Below are positions 9,254-18,600 of a stretch of DNA of 64,000 nt, in pieces. The stretch is from Cryomorphaceae bacterium (GTDB taxonomy: Bacteria; Bacteroidota; Bacteroidia; Flavobacteriales_D; Crocinitomicaceae). The position numbers and the translations under genes are program-made. The notes below the pieces were generated by a model, which did not search any database, was not told the DNA's origin, and saw only the letters and a list, made by a program, of their open reading frames with translations. Every line of letters starts with the position of its first letter. The first letter of the stretch is position 1. The stretch spans positions 62,001-126,000 of the forward strand of contig JAIXUE010000009.1 of the NCBI GenBank assembly GCA_027483605.1. The letters run 5' to 3'.

Positions 9254-9732
9254 TGCTCAAATTCAGGTCACTTACTTCACAAGAACTTGCCGATCTCGAA
9301 ACCGAGTTCAAGCAGTTTTTAATTATCAATGAACTTTATGATGCTGAATGGCGTCAACTTGCCCTCAATAAGCCCTCAAAAGCACAAGAATTCATCGATC
9401 TTTTTGCCAATATTGTCCTTGAAAAGGCATACACGCAAATGCCTGGCTTACTTCAGATTGGAGCAGATTTCATCACAGTTTTTGATTTTCGACACGACGT
9501 CTGGAACTTTTTTCATTTCCAGTGGAATGCAAAGGAAACCCAGCTAGATATCAACACTGAAAATTGGCTTGAATACATCCAAAATTCTTGGTCAGCACTC
9601 ACTTTAAAGAAAGGCGCTAAAAAAAGTTCTGAACACAAAGCTCAAGAAGTTTTTCAACTCATTAGCAAGGGCGCAACACCACTTCATTTGCATACGCTTC
9701 AGGAATTTCTGCAGCATATGCCAGCAAGTTAA
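9253..9732 (+). CDS. Hypothetical protein (possibly DUF6495-like)
   Basis: ORF coupled to gldH by TAATG overlap; family assignment tentative. Confidence 0.65.
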   Translation: MLKFRSLTSQELADLETEFKQFLIINELYDAEWRQLALNKPSKAQEFIDLFANIVLEKAYTQMPGLLQIGADFITVFDFRHDVWNFFHFQWNAKETQLDINTENWLEYIQNSWSALTLKKGAKKSSEHKAQEVFQLISKGATPLHLHTLQEFLQHMPAS

Positions 9733-9763
9733 GCAACCTTTTTGTAGTTCAAAGGCATCTTTT

Positions 9764-9795
9764 TTTGGACAATTGCGTTTATAGAACTAAATTTG
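9764..9795 (+). promoter_or_regulatory. Bacteroidota-type promoter: TTTG-N20-TAAATTTG
   Basis: TTTG at 9764-9767 and TAAATTTG at 9788-9795, 20-nt spacer, upstream of the CDS at 9822. Matches both elements of the known consensus (TTTG / TAnnTTTG). Confidence 0.7.
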
Positions 9796-9821
9796 AGTTA
9801 TTGTAACCTAAACACAAACGC

Positions 9822-10472
9822 ATGAAACTGACGCGCTTTGCTTTCTTAGCCACCTTACTATTACTGATTTCATCAGCCTGTATTGAACACGAAATCATTC
9901 CACCGCCAAGCAATAAAGTTGATCTCAACGCAAGTTTTGTTGGCTATATCAACGGCACACAAGTGGAGCTTACACAAAATGTAAATAACTACCTAGGCTT
10001 TGCTCTAGACACCCAAATTGTGAATGCAGCGCCATTGATGTCTAAAGTCATTTACACTTCAGGTATTGCGTCAATGGCCAACTTGCAAAATATCTCTTTA
10101 TCTTTTGGTTCGCTCGAATGGGATGCAACAGGGAGTTCAACACCAACGCTACCCATGTTCAACGACTTTCACATGACCAACTCAGGCAATCCTGTTCCAT
10201 TTAAGGATATGGCTACACTTGCCACAAATAGCATAAATGGAGTTCAAGTTTCTTACACAGACAACACCGGAAAATTCTGGATTTCTCGTGAAACTGACCC
10301 TGGGCAAACTGCAAATTTCACCATCTTGAAACAAGCATCTGATGGCACTGGAGATTACTCCTTATTTGAAGTAACTTTCAGTTGTAAAGTTTGGTATGTG
10401 GACCCCCAAACCAGCGTAGAAGAATCTATTCAAATCAACAACGCCAAGCTGCGTAGTTGGTTTAAGCGCTAA
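9822..10472 (+). CDS. Hypothetical lipoprotein
   Basis: Signal 'FAFLATLLLLISSACIEHE' lipobox; preceded by a full promoter match. Confidence 0.7.
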   Translation: MKLTRFAFLATLLLLISSACIEHEIIPPPSNKVDLNASFVGYINGTQVELTQNVNNYLGFALDTQIVNAAPLMSKVIYTSGIASMANLQNISLSFGSLEWDATGSSTPTLPMFNDFHMTNSGNPVPFKDMATLATNSINGVQVSYTDNTGKFWISRETDPGQTANFTILKQASDGTGDYSLFEVTFSCKVWYVDPQTSVEESIQINNAKLRSWFKR

Positions 10473-10497
10473 ACTTAAGTTGAACTAAAACGCCTGA

Positions 10498-11196
10498 ATG
10501 AGTGAAGCACTCAAAATAGCAATTATAGGCGACTACAACTTCACCTACAACTCGCACCACGCGACAAACCTTTCCTTGGACCATGCTGCCGAGTTTCTCG
10601 AGCTAGAAATCAATTATTATTGGATCAAAGTCAACGAGGCACTACAGTTCAAAAAAACGGTTTTTGAACAATACGACGGCATTTGGGTGGCCCCAGGCCC
10701 CTACCTCAATCCATTTTTTCTCAATGGTGTTTTCAAACATCTTGTAGAGCTCAACATACCCGTATTTGCCACTGGTGACTGCTTTAAGATATTTATTGAC
10801 TACCTGATTACCGCCAACAACATGAATCCATATGGCGAAAAGCTCATCTCGGAGAATCTTGTCAATAGCAATCATTTTGAGCGCATAGATGTGCAGCCGA
10901 AAACGGCCTCTATGGAACGCTTGTACGAAAATTGCAGTGCCGTTGAACTCAGTGCAACGCGCTACAGCATGTATCCACAATTACTCGAACAATTGATTGG
11001 TGAGTTTATTGATATTGAGGCTGTCAATCAGTTTGATGACCCAGAAATCATCACGCTCAAAACCCATCCTTACTTTTTATCATCTAGTTTTTGTCCGCAG
11101 ATCTCCTCTACCCGAGACCTTCCTCATCCTTTGGTATATACTTTTTTGAAGATCTCCGCAGAATTAGCAGGCCTAGACTCACAACTCCAAGAATAA
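10498..11196 (+). CDS. Stand-alone CTP-synthase-GATase-like protein
   Basis: 'LKIAIIGDYNFTYNSHHATNLSLDHA', 'YDGIWVAPGPYLNP', 'PVFATGDCFK', C-terminal 'THPYF...PHPLVYTFLKISAELA' resembles the CTP synthase C-terminal glutaminase. Confidence 0.7.
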   Translation: MSEALKIAIIGDYNFTYNSHHATNLSLDHAAEFLELEINYYWIKVNEALQFKKTVFEQYDGIWVAPGPYLNPFFLNGVFKHLVELNIPVFATGDCFKIFIDYLITANNMNPYGEKLISENLVNSNHFERIDVQPKTASMERLYENCSAVELSATRYSMYPQLLEQLIGEFIDIEAVNQFDDPEIITLKTHPYFLSSSFCPQISSTRDLPHPLVYTFLKISAELAGLDSQLQE

Positions 11197-14100
11197 ATCA
11201 AGCTGTGTGTAGTACAAGAAAGGACGCACAGGCAAATCAAAAATTGTTTGTAAGATCGCTGCGTACGAAATGATTTGCGTCATATGGGTATCTTTTCTAA
11301 GACCTGTCTTGAAATCAATAACCACCACTTCTTCCTTTTTGAGCCAAACTTTATCTGGCTGCTTGATTTGATTGATATCGGCGATAATGCGCTGTTCATT
11401 AAACTCTTCTAAAATACCTTCTTGAAGCTGTTGAGCAGCAATGTGGGCCCAGAAACGCGTTGCTGCCAAGCTGAGTTCGGGAATTTGATCTTGGGCAATT
11501 GTCCCCTCTAGTAAGGCTGCCTGCATGGCCATTGGCAATTGATCTGCATCCGAACAAAGCGCCATTAGTCGGTGAAATGCGAGTCCGAAAAGTTGATCAG
11601 GCACTTGCTCTACATCGGGTGTTCTGAAAACCAAGGAAGGATACCACAACTGATCAGGTAATGCCATTGGCCGATAAAACTGAGTCTGCTCAGCCTTAAG
11701 TTGCGCCTTTTGCGCTGCGCTTCTCAATTGTGGAAGTGCTTTACCAACCGTGTAGATATGTTCCTCATGTAGCGTTAGATCTGAAAGCGTCTCGAGATGT
11801 TCGTGAATTTGAGCGCCAAATCCTTTGGCTTTGTGGTGATTCCAAATATACAGTCTGTTCTCTGGTCGGGTCAGGGCAACATAGAGCAAGTTGAGTTTAT
11901 CCAAGTAAACGGCGGCGAGCTCTTGCTCTTTAAAAGTCTTGAATTGCGGAATGGTATCTGAGGGAAAAGAATAAACTAAACCTTCTCCAGCTTGCATTAA
12001 AAACTTGGAGAGCCCGTAAATGATGATGCTAAAATCTAAACTAGGAATCAGCACCACTGGAAATTCCAAGCCTTTTGCCTTGTGAATCGTCATGATGCGA
12101 ATGGCCTCTGTAGACTCAGGCATTTGGAGTGCTAATTTGTCTTTATTTTGCTCTATATAGTCGATAAAGGGCAGCAACTCTGCATTGCGATTGAGTTGGT
12201 ATTGAAATGCAACATCAAAAAAGTGATGCACATAAGGTTCTTGGGTATCATTGATTTGAAAACATGCTGCCACCTTTTGAAGGAGGTCAAACAGGTGCTC
12301 ATAAGGCATAAAAAGCGCCTCCTCAGATCCAAACTCGGCTTTGTAAAAAGCGCTTTCATCAAAGTAGCGCAATTGCTTGCCGTCTTTTTCAAAAGTCTTG
12401 TAGTAAGACATATAAGCAGCAACATCAAACTTACCCTTTGCACGTAAATAAGCCTCTGCCAAACGTTTGCCAAGTGTCGGATTGGCAGGCTTTGCCCGTT
12501 TTTTGAGGTAGAGCACAAATAATTGCACCAGAGGATTAGAAAGCAAAAGAAGTGAGTCTTGTGAAACGACTTGCATCCCTGCTTGCGTCAACGCAAGGGC
12601 AATTGAATTTCCCTTTTTATTGGTTTCGGTGAGCACGCAGATGTCACAAGGCCTAAAACCGTCTTTGAGCACTTGCCGGATAGTATCGAGCATTTTTTCG
12701 TGTAGGAGCTCATCGGGGAGGTCATTGACCAAGCTTTCAATTTGGACAAAACCAACTTGATCCGACTGTGGATGTTGGTGCAAAGAAGCATAGAAATCTT
12801 GGTGCTGAGCAGGTAAGCCAATGGCCAACTGCTTGAAAAGCGCATTGTTAAAGGCAACGATTTGAGCGGCTGAACGGTAGTTGTCTTCAAGACTTTTCTT
12901 CTCTGCACTGGCCTTGAAGCGTAAGCTATTTTGAGCCATTTGAGGGTCGTTCTCTGGATTGTACAAACCTGGCAATGCGACGAATTGTTCGGCCAAGCCA
13001 TTGTTGAAGCGGTAAATACTTTGCTTGGCGTCGCCTACAATAAGGTTAGGACGCTCGTATGAAATTGCTTCGAGCACCAATGGGATCATATTGACCCACT
13101 GCAAGCGAGAGGTGTCTTGGAATTCATCGAGCAAGAAGTGTTCGTAGCGAATCCCTAAACGCTCGTAGATGTACGGCGCTTGCTCACCTTGCACCAACTG
13201 ACTAATGAGCTGATTGAACTCAGAGATGCGAATTTGTTGCTGGGCGGTCATGAGGGCTTTGGTTTGTTGCGCAACATATTGCAACAAGGCCATGTCGTAA
13301 AAATTTTTACGCTGCGTTTCGAGGAGTTTGAATTGACCCAGTGCTCGGTCATAACTTACTTCGAGTTCCAAAAGTGCGTTGTTGACCGCAGTTGGCAGGT
13401 CGTAAAAGTTCTCTTCGAGCTTTTCTTTGAACTTGGGTGCGTAAAATGAACCTTCTTTTTTACCTAGCCCCCAATTGGGATCTTCTACAAATGCATCAAT
13501 CCGTTTTTGATCGGTTGCTGTCTTGAAATGTGCCCCTTTGAAAGGAGCTACAAGCGCATGTACTGCAGCGCACTCTGTTAGGAAGTCGGTTTTAACCCGC
13601 TCGGCTTTTTCTTGAAATTCTTTGTAAGTATCTGGTGTGTAAGTATTGGCAAGTAGTTGTGCTACTTCTGTTGCATTGCGTTCCTTGCTGAGCACCTCAG
13701 CAAACTGTAGCAGAGATTTTTTGAAGTCCCAGGATTCTCCATCGGCGACCTTCGTTCTGGCATAGGCAAGCATCCAGCGAGTGAGTTCGAGCGCATCGGG
13801 CTGACCAAGGCGCGCAAAGAGCAGGTCTAATACTTCGTCGAGGATCAACTTTTCATTGAGTACCACTTCAAAATCAGCGGGCAAGTCGAGGTCTCGACTA
13901 AAGGAGCGAATGAGGCGTAAATTAAATTTATCTATGGTCGAAATATTGAAATCTTCATAGTGATGTAAAATGCCTTGCAGTGCTCCGGCGGCACGTTGCT
14001 GTAATTGAACTTCAGAGAGCGTAGTTTCGGCAAGGAGGTCTTTTTTGAGTGCCGTGGTTTTAGAGTTTGCACTTGCTGGGTAAGCCAAACCGCTCAAGGT

Positions 14101-14292
14101 TTGGAGAATGCGGTCTTTCATTTCGTTGGCCGCTTTGTTGGTGAAGGTCATGGCAACTATATGCCGGAACTTTTGACGGTAATTGGCATCGCAAAGCAAG
14201 ATCTTAAGGTACTCTAAAACAAGACGATGCGTCTTGCCACTGCCCGCAGATGCAGCATAAATGCGTAAGGCTTTGGAAGGAGGTTGAGACAT
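11179..14292 (-). CDS. UvrD-family helicase with C-terminal PD-(D/E)XK-like motif (AddA/RecB-like)
   Basis: 'YAASAGSGKTHRLVLEYLKILL', 'AMTFTNKAANEMKDRI', 'LLDEFQDTSRLQW', 'IVGDAKQSIYRFNNG', 'IMTIHKAKGLEFPVVLIP', C-terminal 'VVVIDFKTG'. Confidence 0.92.
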   Translation of the reverse strand: MSQPPSKALRIYAASAGSGKTHRLVLEYLKILLCDANYRQKFRHIVAMTFTNKAANEMKDRILQTLSGLAYPASANSKTTALKKDLLAETTLSEVQLQQRAAGALQGILHHYEDFNISTIDKFNLRLIRSFSRDLDLPADFEVVLNEKLILDEVLDLLFARLGQPDALELTRWMLAYARTKVADGESWDFKKSLLQFAEVLSKERNATEVAQLLANTYTPDTYKEFQEKAERVKTDFLTECAAVHALVAPFKGAHFKTATDQKRIDAFVEDPNWGLGKKEGSFYAPKFKEKLEENFYDLPTAVNNALLELEVSYDRALGQFKLLETQRKNFYDMALLQYVAQQTKALMTAQQQIRISEFNQLISQLVQGEQAPYIYERLGIRYEHFLLDEFQDTSRLQWVNMIPLVLEAISYERPNLIVGDAKQSIYRFNNGLAEQFVALPGLYNPENDPQMAQNSLRFKASAEKKSLEDNYRSAAQIVAFNNALFKQLAIGLPAQHQDFYASLHQHPQSDQVGFVQIESLVNDLPDELLHEKMLDTIRQVLKDGFRPCDICVLTETNKKGNSIALALTQAGMQVVSQDSLLLLSNPLVQLFVLYLKKRAKPANPTLGKRLAEAYLRAKGKFDVAAYMSYYKTFEKDGKQLRYFDESAFYKAEFGSEEALFMPYEHLFDLLQKVAACFQINDTQEPYVHHFFDVAFQYQLNRNAELLPFIDYIEQNKDKLALQMPESTEAIRIMTIHKAKGLEFPVVLIPSLDFSIIIYGLSKFLMQAGEGLVYSFPSDTIPQFKTFKEQELAAVYLDKLNLLYVALTRPENRLYIWNHHKAKGFGAQIHEHLETLSDLTLHEEHIYTVGKALPQLRSAAQKAQLKAEQTQFYRPMALPDQLWYPSLVFRTPDVEQVPDQLFGLAFHRLMALCSDADQLPMAMQAALLEGTIAQDQIPELSLAATRFWAHIAAQQLQEGILEEFNEQRIIADINQIKQPDKVWLKKEEVVVIDFKTGLRKDTHMTQIISYAAILQTIFDLPVRPFLYYTQLDLFLEL

Positions 14293-14361
14293 TAGTCGAA
14301 TTTGGGCTGAAGTTTTCCTAAAATTAAGAACATTTTGAGCGTTTTGACGTATTTTTGTTAG

Positions 14362-15099
14362 ATGAGAGCAACATTTTTAAGCGCCTTTTTGATCTTGCTG
14401 CTTGCCGCTTGTGGCGACGACAAACCAACATTGCCTAAAGCGCAAATACAAGTGAGCATGCAACCTGTTTTTGGGGAGCTCCCATTTTACATGGACAGCA
14501 TCTATACCACCCAAGAAGGCTACAAGGTTAAATTCACAGAACTCAAGTGTTATTTCACCTTATTTGGCAATGGTAACAAAGCGCTGCATCAAGCCGCCTT
14601 ACTAGACTACCGCGAAACCGGCAGCCTCCTTTTCAAAAAAGAAGGGGATTATGCACTCTTCAACAACCTGAGTGCAGTTTTAGGCGTAGACAGCAGCCTT
14701 AACCACCTCGACCCAAGTGCATTTCCTAACGAAAGCCCGCTCAATATCAGCAACGCCGGGCCTATGCATTGGGGCTGGAGCACAGGTTATATCTTCTTAA
14801 ACATAGAAGGAAAAGTAGATACTATTGTAGACGCTACCACCTACCCTGATCTTTCATTTAGTTTTCATATCGGTACCGACACCTATTTACAAAACCTACA
14901 GTTCAATGCAGTCAACTGGACTGACATCGGTAATCAAACCCGTGAATTCAAACTCAAACTAGACTTGCTCGACTTTTTAGGGCAGGGTGTCAACACCATC
15001 CATCTGAACACAGAAAACCTCACCCACACGGCAGCGGGCCAAGAAGCCCTCACCCAAAAAGTCATCGCCAACTTTAAAAATGCAATTAGTCCGTACTAA
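14362..15099 (+). CDS. MbnP-like lipoprotein
   Basis: Lipobox 'LILLLAACGDD'; 'VKFTELKCYFTLFG' and 'GPMHWGWSTGYIFLNIEG' characteristic of MbnP-family proteins; directly followed by a di-haem peroxidase gene. Confidence 0.75.
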   Translation: MRATFLSAFLILLLAACGDDKPTLPKAQIQVSMQPVFGELPFYMDSIYTTQEGYKVKFTELKCYFTLFGNGNKALHQAALLDYRETGSLLFKKEGDYALFNNLSAVLGVDSSLNHLDPSAFPNESPLNISNAGPMHWGWSTGYIFLNIEGKVDTIVDATTYPDLSFSFHIGTDTYLQNLQFNAVNWTDIGNQTREFKLKLDLLDFLGQGVNTIHLNTENLTHTAAGQEALTQKVIANFKNAISPY

Positions 15100-16173
15100 A
15101 TGAGAAACTCACTGATTTTCTTGAGCCTATTGTTGCTATTTGGTGCTTGTCGCAAAGACAAAACCAACTTTCAGCCCACTCCCTATGCGCTAGAAATTCC
15201 GAGTCATTTCCCCGACATGATCATACCCGCAGACAACCCCATGACCCAAGAAGGCGTGGAGCTTGGCCGTTGGTTGTTTTACGAAAAAAGACTCTCTGGC
15301 AATGACTCCATGAGCTGTGCCTCTTGCCATTTAGCACAGAGTAGTTTTTCTGATCCAAACAAGTATTCTACCGGTATCAACGGGATTGCAGGCACGCGCA
15401 ACTCCATGGCGCTTATCAACCTCGGTTGGGACAACTTCTTTTTCTGGGACGGCCGAGCGGTTACACTAGAACAACAAATTCTTGAGCCCATACCAAACCC
15501 CATTGAAATGCACCAGAGCTGGACCGACGCGGTCTATAAACTCAATCTCGATATCAACTACCGCAATAAGTTTTACCGCGCATTTGGCGAACCCGGCATC
15601 GACTCCATCAAGGTAACAAAAGCCATTGCGCAGTTCATCCGCACCATGATTTCTGCGTCGTCCAAATTCGACGTCATGTACAAATACGAAAACGGCATGT
15701 CGCTCACCACACAAGAACAAAATGTTTTACAAACAGTTGACGTCGAGGAATGGGCTGGATATGACCTCTTTAAAAGTTTAAATGGCGCCGATTGCTTTCA
15801 CTGCCACAACGGGCCGCTCATGCGCGTCAAGAAATACAGCAACAATGGCTTAGACGCCAATTTCACCGACCTAGGGCGCGGCGAGGTCACGGGTAACCCC
15901 GAAGATTACGGCAAATTCAAAGTGCCCACGCTGCGCAATATCGCACTCAGTGCACCCTACATGCACGATGGTCGTTTTCAGACCCTCGACGAAGTCATTG
16001 AGCACTATTCGAGCGGCGTGCACCTCTCCCCGACCATAGACCCGCTTATCGAATTTGCCAATCAGGGAGGTGTGCAACTCAGTGCACAAGAAAAATATTT
16101 ACTCAAAAAGTTTCTACTCACCCTTACCGATAACTCCTTTATTTCCAATCCGAATTTCAAAGACCCACACTAA
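15100..16173 (+). CDS. Di-haem cytochrome c peroxidase / MauG-MbnH-like lipoprotein
   Basis: Two CxxCH sites ('SCASCH', 'DCFHCH'), 'APYMHDGRFQTLDEVIEHY', lipobox 'LLLFGACRKD'. Confidence 0.9.
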   Translation: MRNSLIFLSLLLLFGACRKDKTNFQPTPYALEIPSHFPDMIIPADNPMTQEGVELGRWLFYEKRLSGNDSMSCASCHLAQSSFSDPNKYSTGINGIAGTRNSMALINLGWDNFFFWDGRAVTLEQQILEPIPNPIEMHQSWTDAVYKLNLDINYRNKFYRAFGEPGIDSIKVTKAIAQFIRTMISASSKFDVMYKYENGMSLTTQEQNVLQTVDVEEWAGYDLFKSLNGADCFHCHNGPLMRVKKYSNNGLDANFTDLGRGEVTGNPEDYGKFKVPTLRNIALSAPYMHDGRFQTLDEVIEHYSSGVHLSPTIDPLIEFANQGGVQLSAQEKYLLKKFLLTLTDNSFISNPNFKDPH

Positions 16174-16174
16174 A

Positions 16175-17590
16175 ATGAGCGCAAGTCGTTTAACCACCGA
16201 AGACAAAGCCTTAAAAATCAACCTGACTCAAGATATCTATGGATGTTTTGCTGAAATTGGAGCTGGGCAAGAAGTGGCTGCCAATTTTTTCAAGGCTGGC
16301 GGAAGCTCTGGTACCATTGCCTACACACAGTCTGCTTATGACATGAAAGTATCAGACTCCATGTACGGTGAAACTGTTCGCTACGTCTGCGAAGAGCGCT
16401 TGCTTACCATGCTTCAGACAGAATTCAAGCATCTCCAAGATATCTTGCCCGTTAAGAACCGCGATTCGCGCTTTTTTGCTTTCTGCAACACCGTAGAATC
16501 GCTCAATTACCACAAAACCAATCAAGGACAAGGTTGGGTGGGGATGCGTTTTCAATTAGGGCTCAACAAAAAACCCAACGACGTCATTTTGCACATCAAA
16601 ATGCACGACAACAGTCATAAAGCACAGCAAGAAGCCTTGGGTATTTTGGGTGTCAACCTGATTTACGCCTGCTATTTTCAATCGGGCAATATCAACGATT
16701 TTATCGATGGCATCGTGCACCGCTTGCCACCAGACCGCATGGAAATCGATATGCTTCGCATTTCGGGTCCGGATTTTGAAGACACCGACAACCGCATTAT
16801 TGCACTCAACTTGGTAAGACGCGGCATCACCAATGCCACCATGTTTGACCTCGCTAAAAATGTATTGCAACCCTCCACAGCGCTCTACAAGAAAAACATT
16901 TTGCTGATGCGCGGTCGGTTTAGACCCGTTACAAAAGTTCATATCGACATGATCGAGCGCGCGCGTGCGGCTTTTGCCAAAGAAAAACGCGTCAAGCCAG
17001 AACAGCTTGAAGTTGTTTTTGAACTCACCCTCAAGGACCTCACCGCCGATGGTAAAATTTCGGATAAAGACTTCCTAGACCGCGCGGAATTACTTGGTTC
17101 TTTGGGCTATACTGTAATGGTCTCGAACTACCTCAAGCACTACAAAATGCTCGAGTACCTTTCCTCTATTGCCAGAGGAAACTTAGTTGGCGTCATTATG
17201 GGTATTTACAATTTACACATCATTTTTGATGAGAAATATTACGACAATTTGCCTGGCGGTCTATTAGAAGCTTTTGGACGCGGTTTCGGACACAATGTGA
17301 AACTGTATATTTACCCTGCGGTGAATGTGGAAGATGGCAGTTTATATCATTTAGGAAACATCAAACTCCCTGAGAACCTCATCGGACTGCTCAATTACAT
17401 GCAAGCCAACGACAAAATCACGGCACTGCAAGAATACGACCCAAGTCTGCTCCATATTTTATCCGACGACGTACTCAGCAAAATCAAAGCCAATGCAAAC
17501 AGTTGGGAAGACGACGTTCCGTATGAAGTAGTAAAAGCCATCAAATTTTTCGAGCTCTTTGGCTACCAGCAAAAATTGGAAAAACACTAA
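16175..17590 (+). CDS. Conserved hypothetical cytosolic protein (471 aa)
   Basis: Long ORF, no signal peptide, no family recognised. Start set to ATG 16175 (1 nt after the upstream stop). Confidence 0.8.
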   Translation: MSASRLTTEDKALKINLTQDIYGCFAEIGAGQEVAANFFKAGGSSGTIAYTQSAYDMKVSDSMYGETVRYVCEERLLTMLQTEFKHLQDILPVKNRDSRFFAFCNTVESLNYHKTNQGQGWVGMRFQLGLNKKPNDVILHIKMHDNSHKAQQEALGILGVNLIYACYFQSGNINDFIDGIVHRLPPDRMEIDMLRISGPDFEDTDNRIIALNLVRRGITNATMFDLAKNVLQPSTALYKKNILLMRGRFRPVTKVHIDMIERARAAFAKEKRVKPEQLEVVFELTLKDLTADGKISDKDFLDRAELLGSLGYTVMVSNYLKHYKMLEYLSSIARGNLVGVIMGIYNLHIIFDEKYYDNLPGGLLEAFGRGFGHNVKLYIYPAVNVEDGSLYHLGNIKLPENLIGLLNYMQANDKITALQEYDPSLLHILSDDVLSKIKANANSWEDDVPYEVVKAIKFFELFGYQQKLEKH

Positions 17591-18597
17591 TGCCCCACAT
17601 TAAAAATGCGCTGATTCGCTACCGCATCATCGACCGGATGCTGCGCAACAAATACAAGCCCTACCCTTCAAAAGAAGCACTCAGAACAGCTTGTGAAGAG
17701 TCCTTGTTTGGTTCGGAATCTGGCGCTCATATTTGTGCTTCCACCATCGAAAAAGACCTCTTTACGATGAAAATGGAACACGATGCACCTATCCGTTACA
17801 GTAAAAAAAATGGCGGCTACTTTTACGAAGATCCGGATTTCAGCATCAACGACGTTCCGCTTTCCGAAGACGAACTTTCTTCCATTCGCTTTGCGGTTTC
17901 TACACTGCAACAATTTAGAGAAGTGCCTTTTTTTCAGCAATTTGGTATGGCTATAGACAAAATTGTAGACCGAGTTGCGGTTGGCGACCAAAGCCAAGAA
18001 ATGTCAAAGTATATTCAATTTGAATCCGCAGTTTCTACAGGTGGCAACGAATACTTACCGACACTTTTAGAAGGCATACAGGCACAAAAACGCGTTTGGT
18101 TTATGTACACGAGTTTTCAGCAGCAACAGTCTAAACCGAGGAAAGTAAGTCCGTTGTTTTTGAAGGAATACCGCAACCGCTGGTACCTCATTTGTTTTGA
18201 CCTTCAAAAGCAAGACATTTCGACTTTTGCACTCGACCGCATGTCTGAGCTCCAAATCCTAGACGAAGCCGCTCAGATCCCCGCAGACTTCAACGCCACC
18301 GACTACTTTCGAGATGCAGTTGGCATTACCGCATTCAAAGGAGCTGCACTCCGAATTGTCTTGAAAGCCGATGCCATTGCTGCGCGTTACATCGAGACAC
18401 AAGCTTTTCATTCCTCACAAAAGTGTTTAGAAAGGAACGCTGATTTCAGTGTTTTCGAATTAAAAATACTGATCACCGAAGAGTTCATTCGCGGTCTTTT
18501 GGGCTACGCCGGCGAGGTTGAGGTGCTCGAGCCCGAAAGCTTACGCCTGACCATGCAAGCACGTGCGCAGGCGCTCATTAAACTTTATCAATCCTAA
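17590..18597 (+). CDS. WYL domain-containing transcriptional regulator
   Basis: N-terminal HTH-like region, 'VWFMYTSFQQQQSKPRKVSPLFLKEYRNRWYLICFDLQKQDISTFALDRM' WYL signature. Confidence 0.9.
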   Translation: MPHIKNALIRYRIIDRMLRNKYKPYPSKEALRTACEESLFGSESGAHICASTIEKDLFTMKMEHDAPIRYSKKNGGYFYEDPDFSINDVPLSEDELSSIRFAVSTLQQFREVPFFQQFGMAIDKIVDRVAVGDQSQEMSKYIQFESAVSTGGNEYLPTLLEGIQAQKRVWFMYTSFQQQQSKPRKVSPLFLKEYRNRWYLICFDLQKQDISTFALDRMSELQILDEAAQIPADFNATDYFRDAVGITAFKGAALRIVLKADAIAARYIETQAFHSSQKCLERNADFSVFELKILITEEFIRGLLGYAGEVEVLEPESLRLTMQARAQALIKLYQS

Positions 18598-18600
18598 AAT

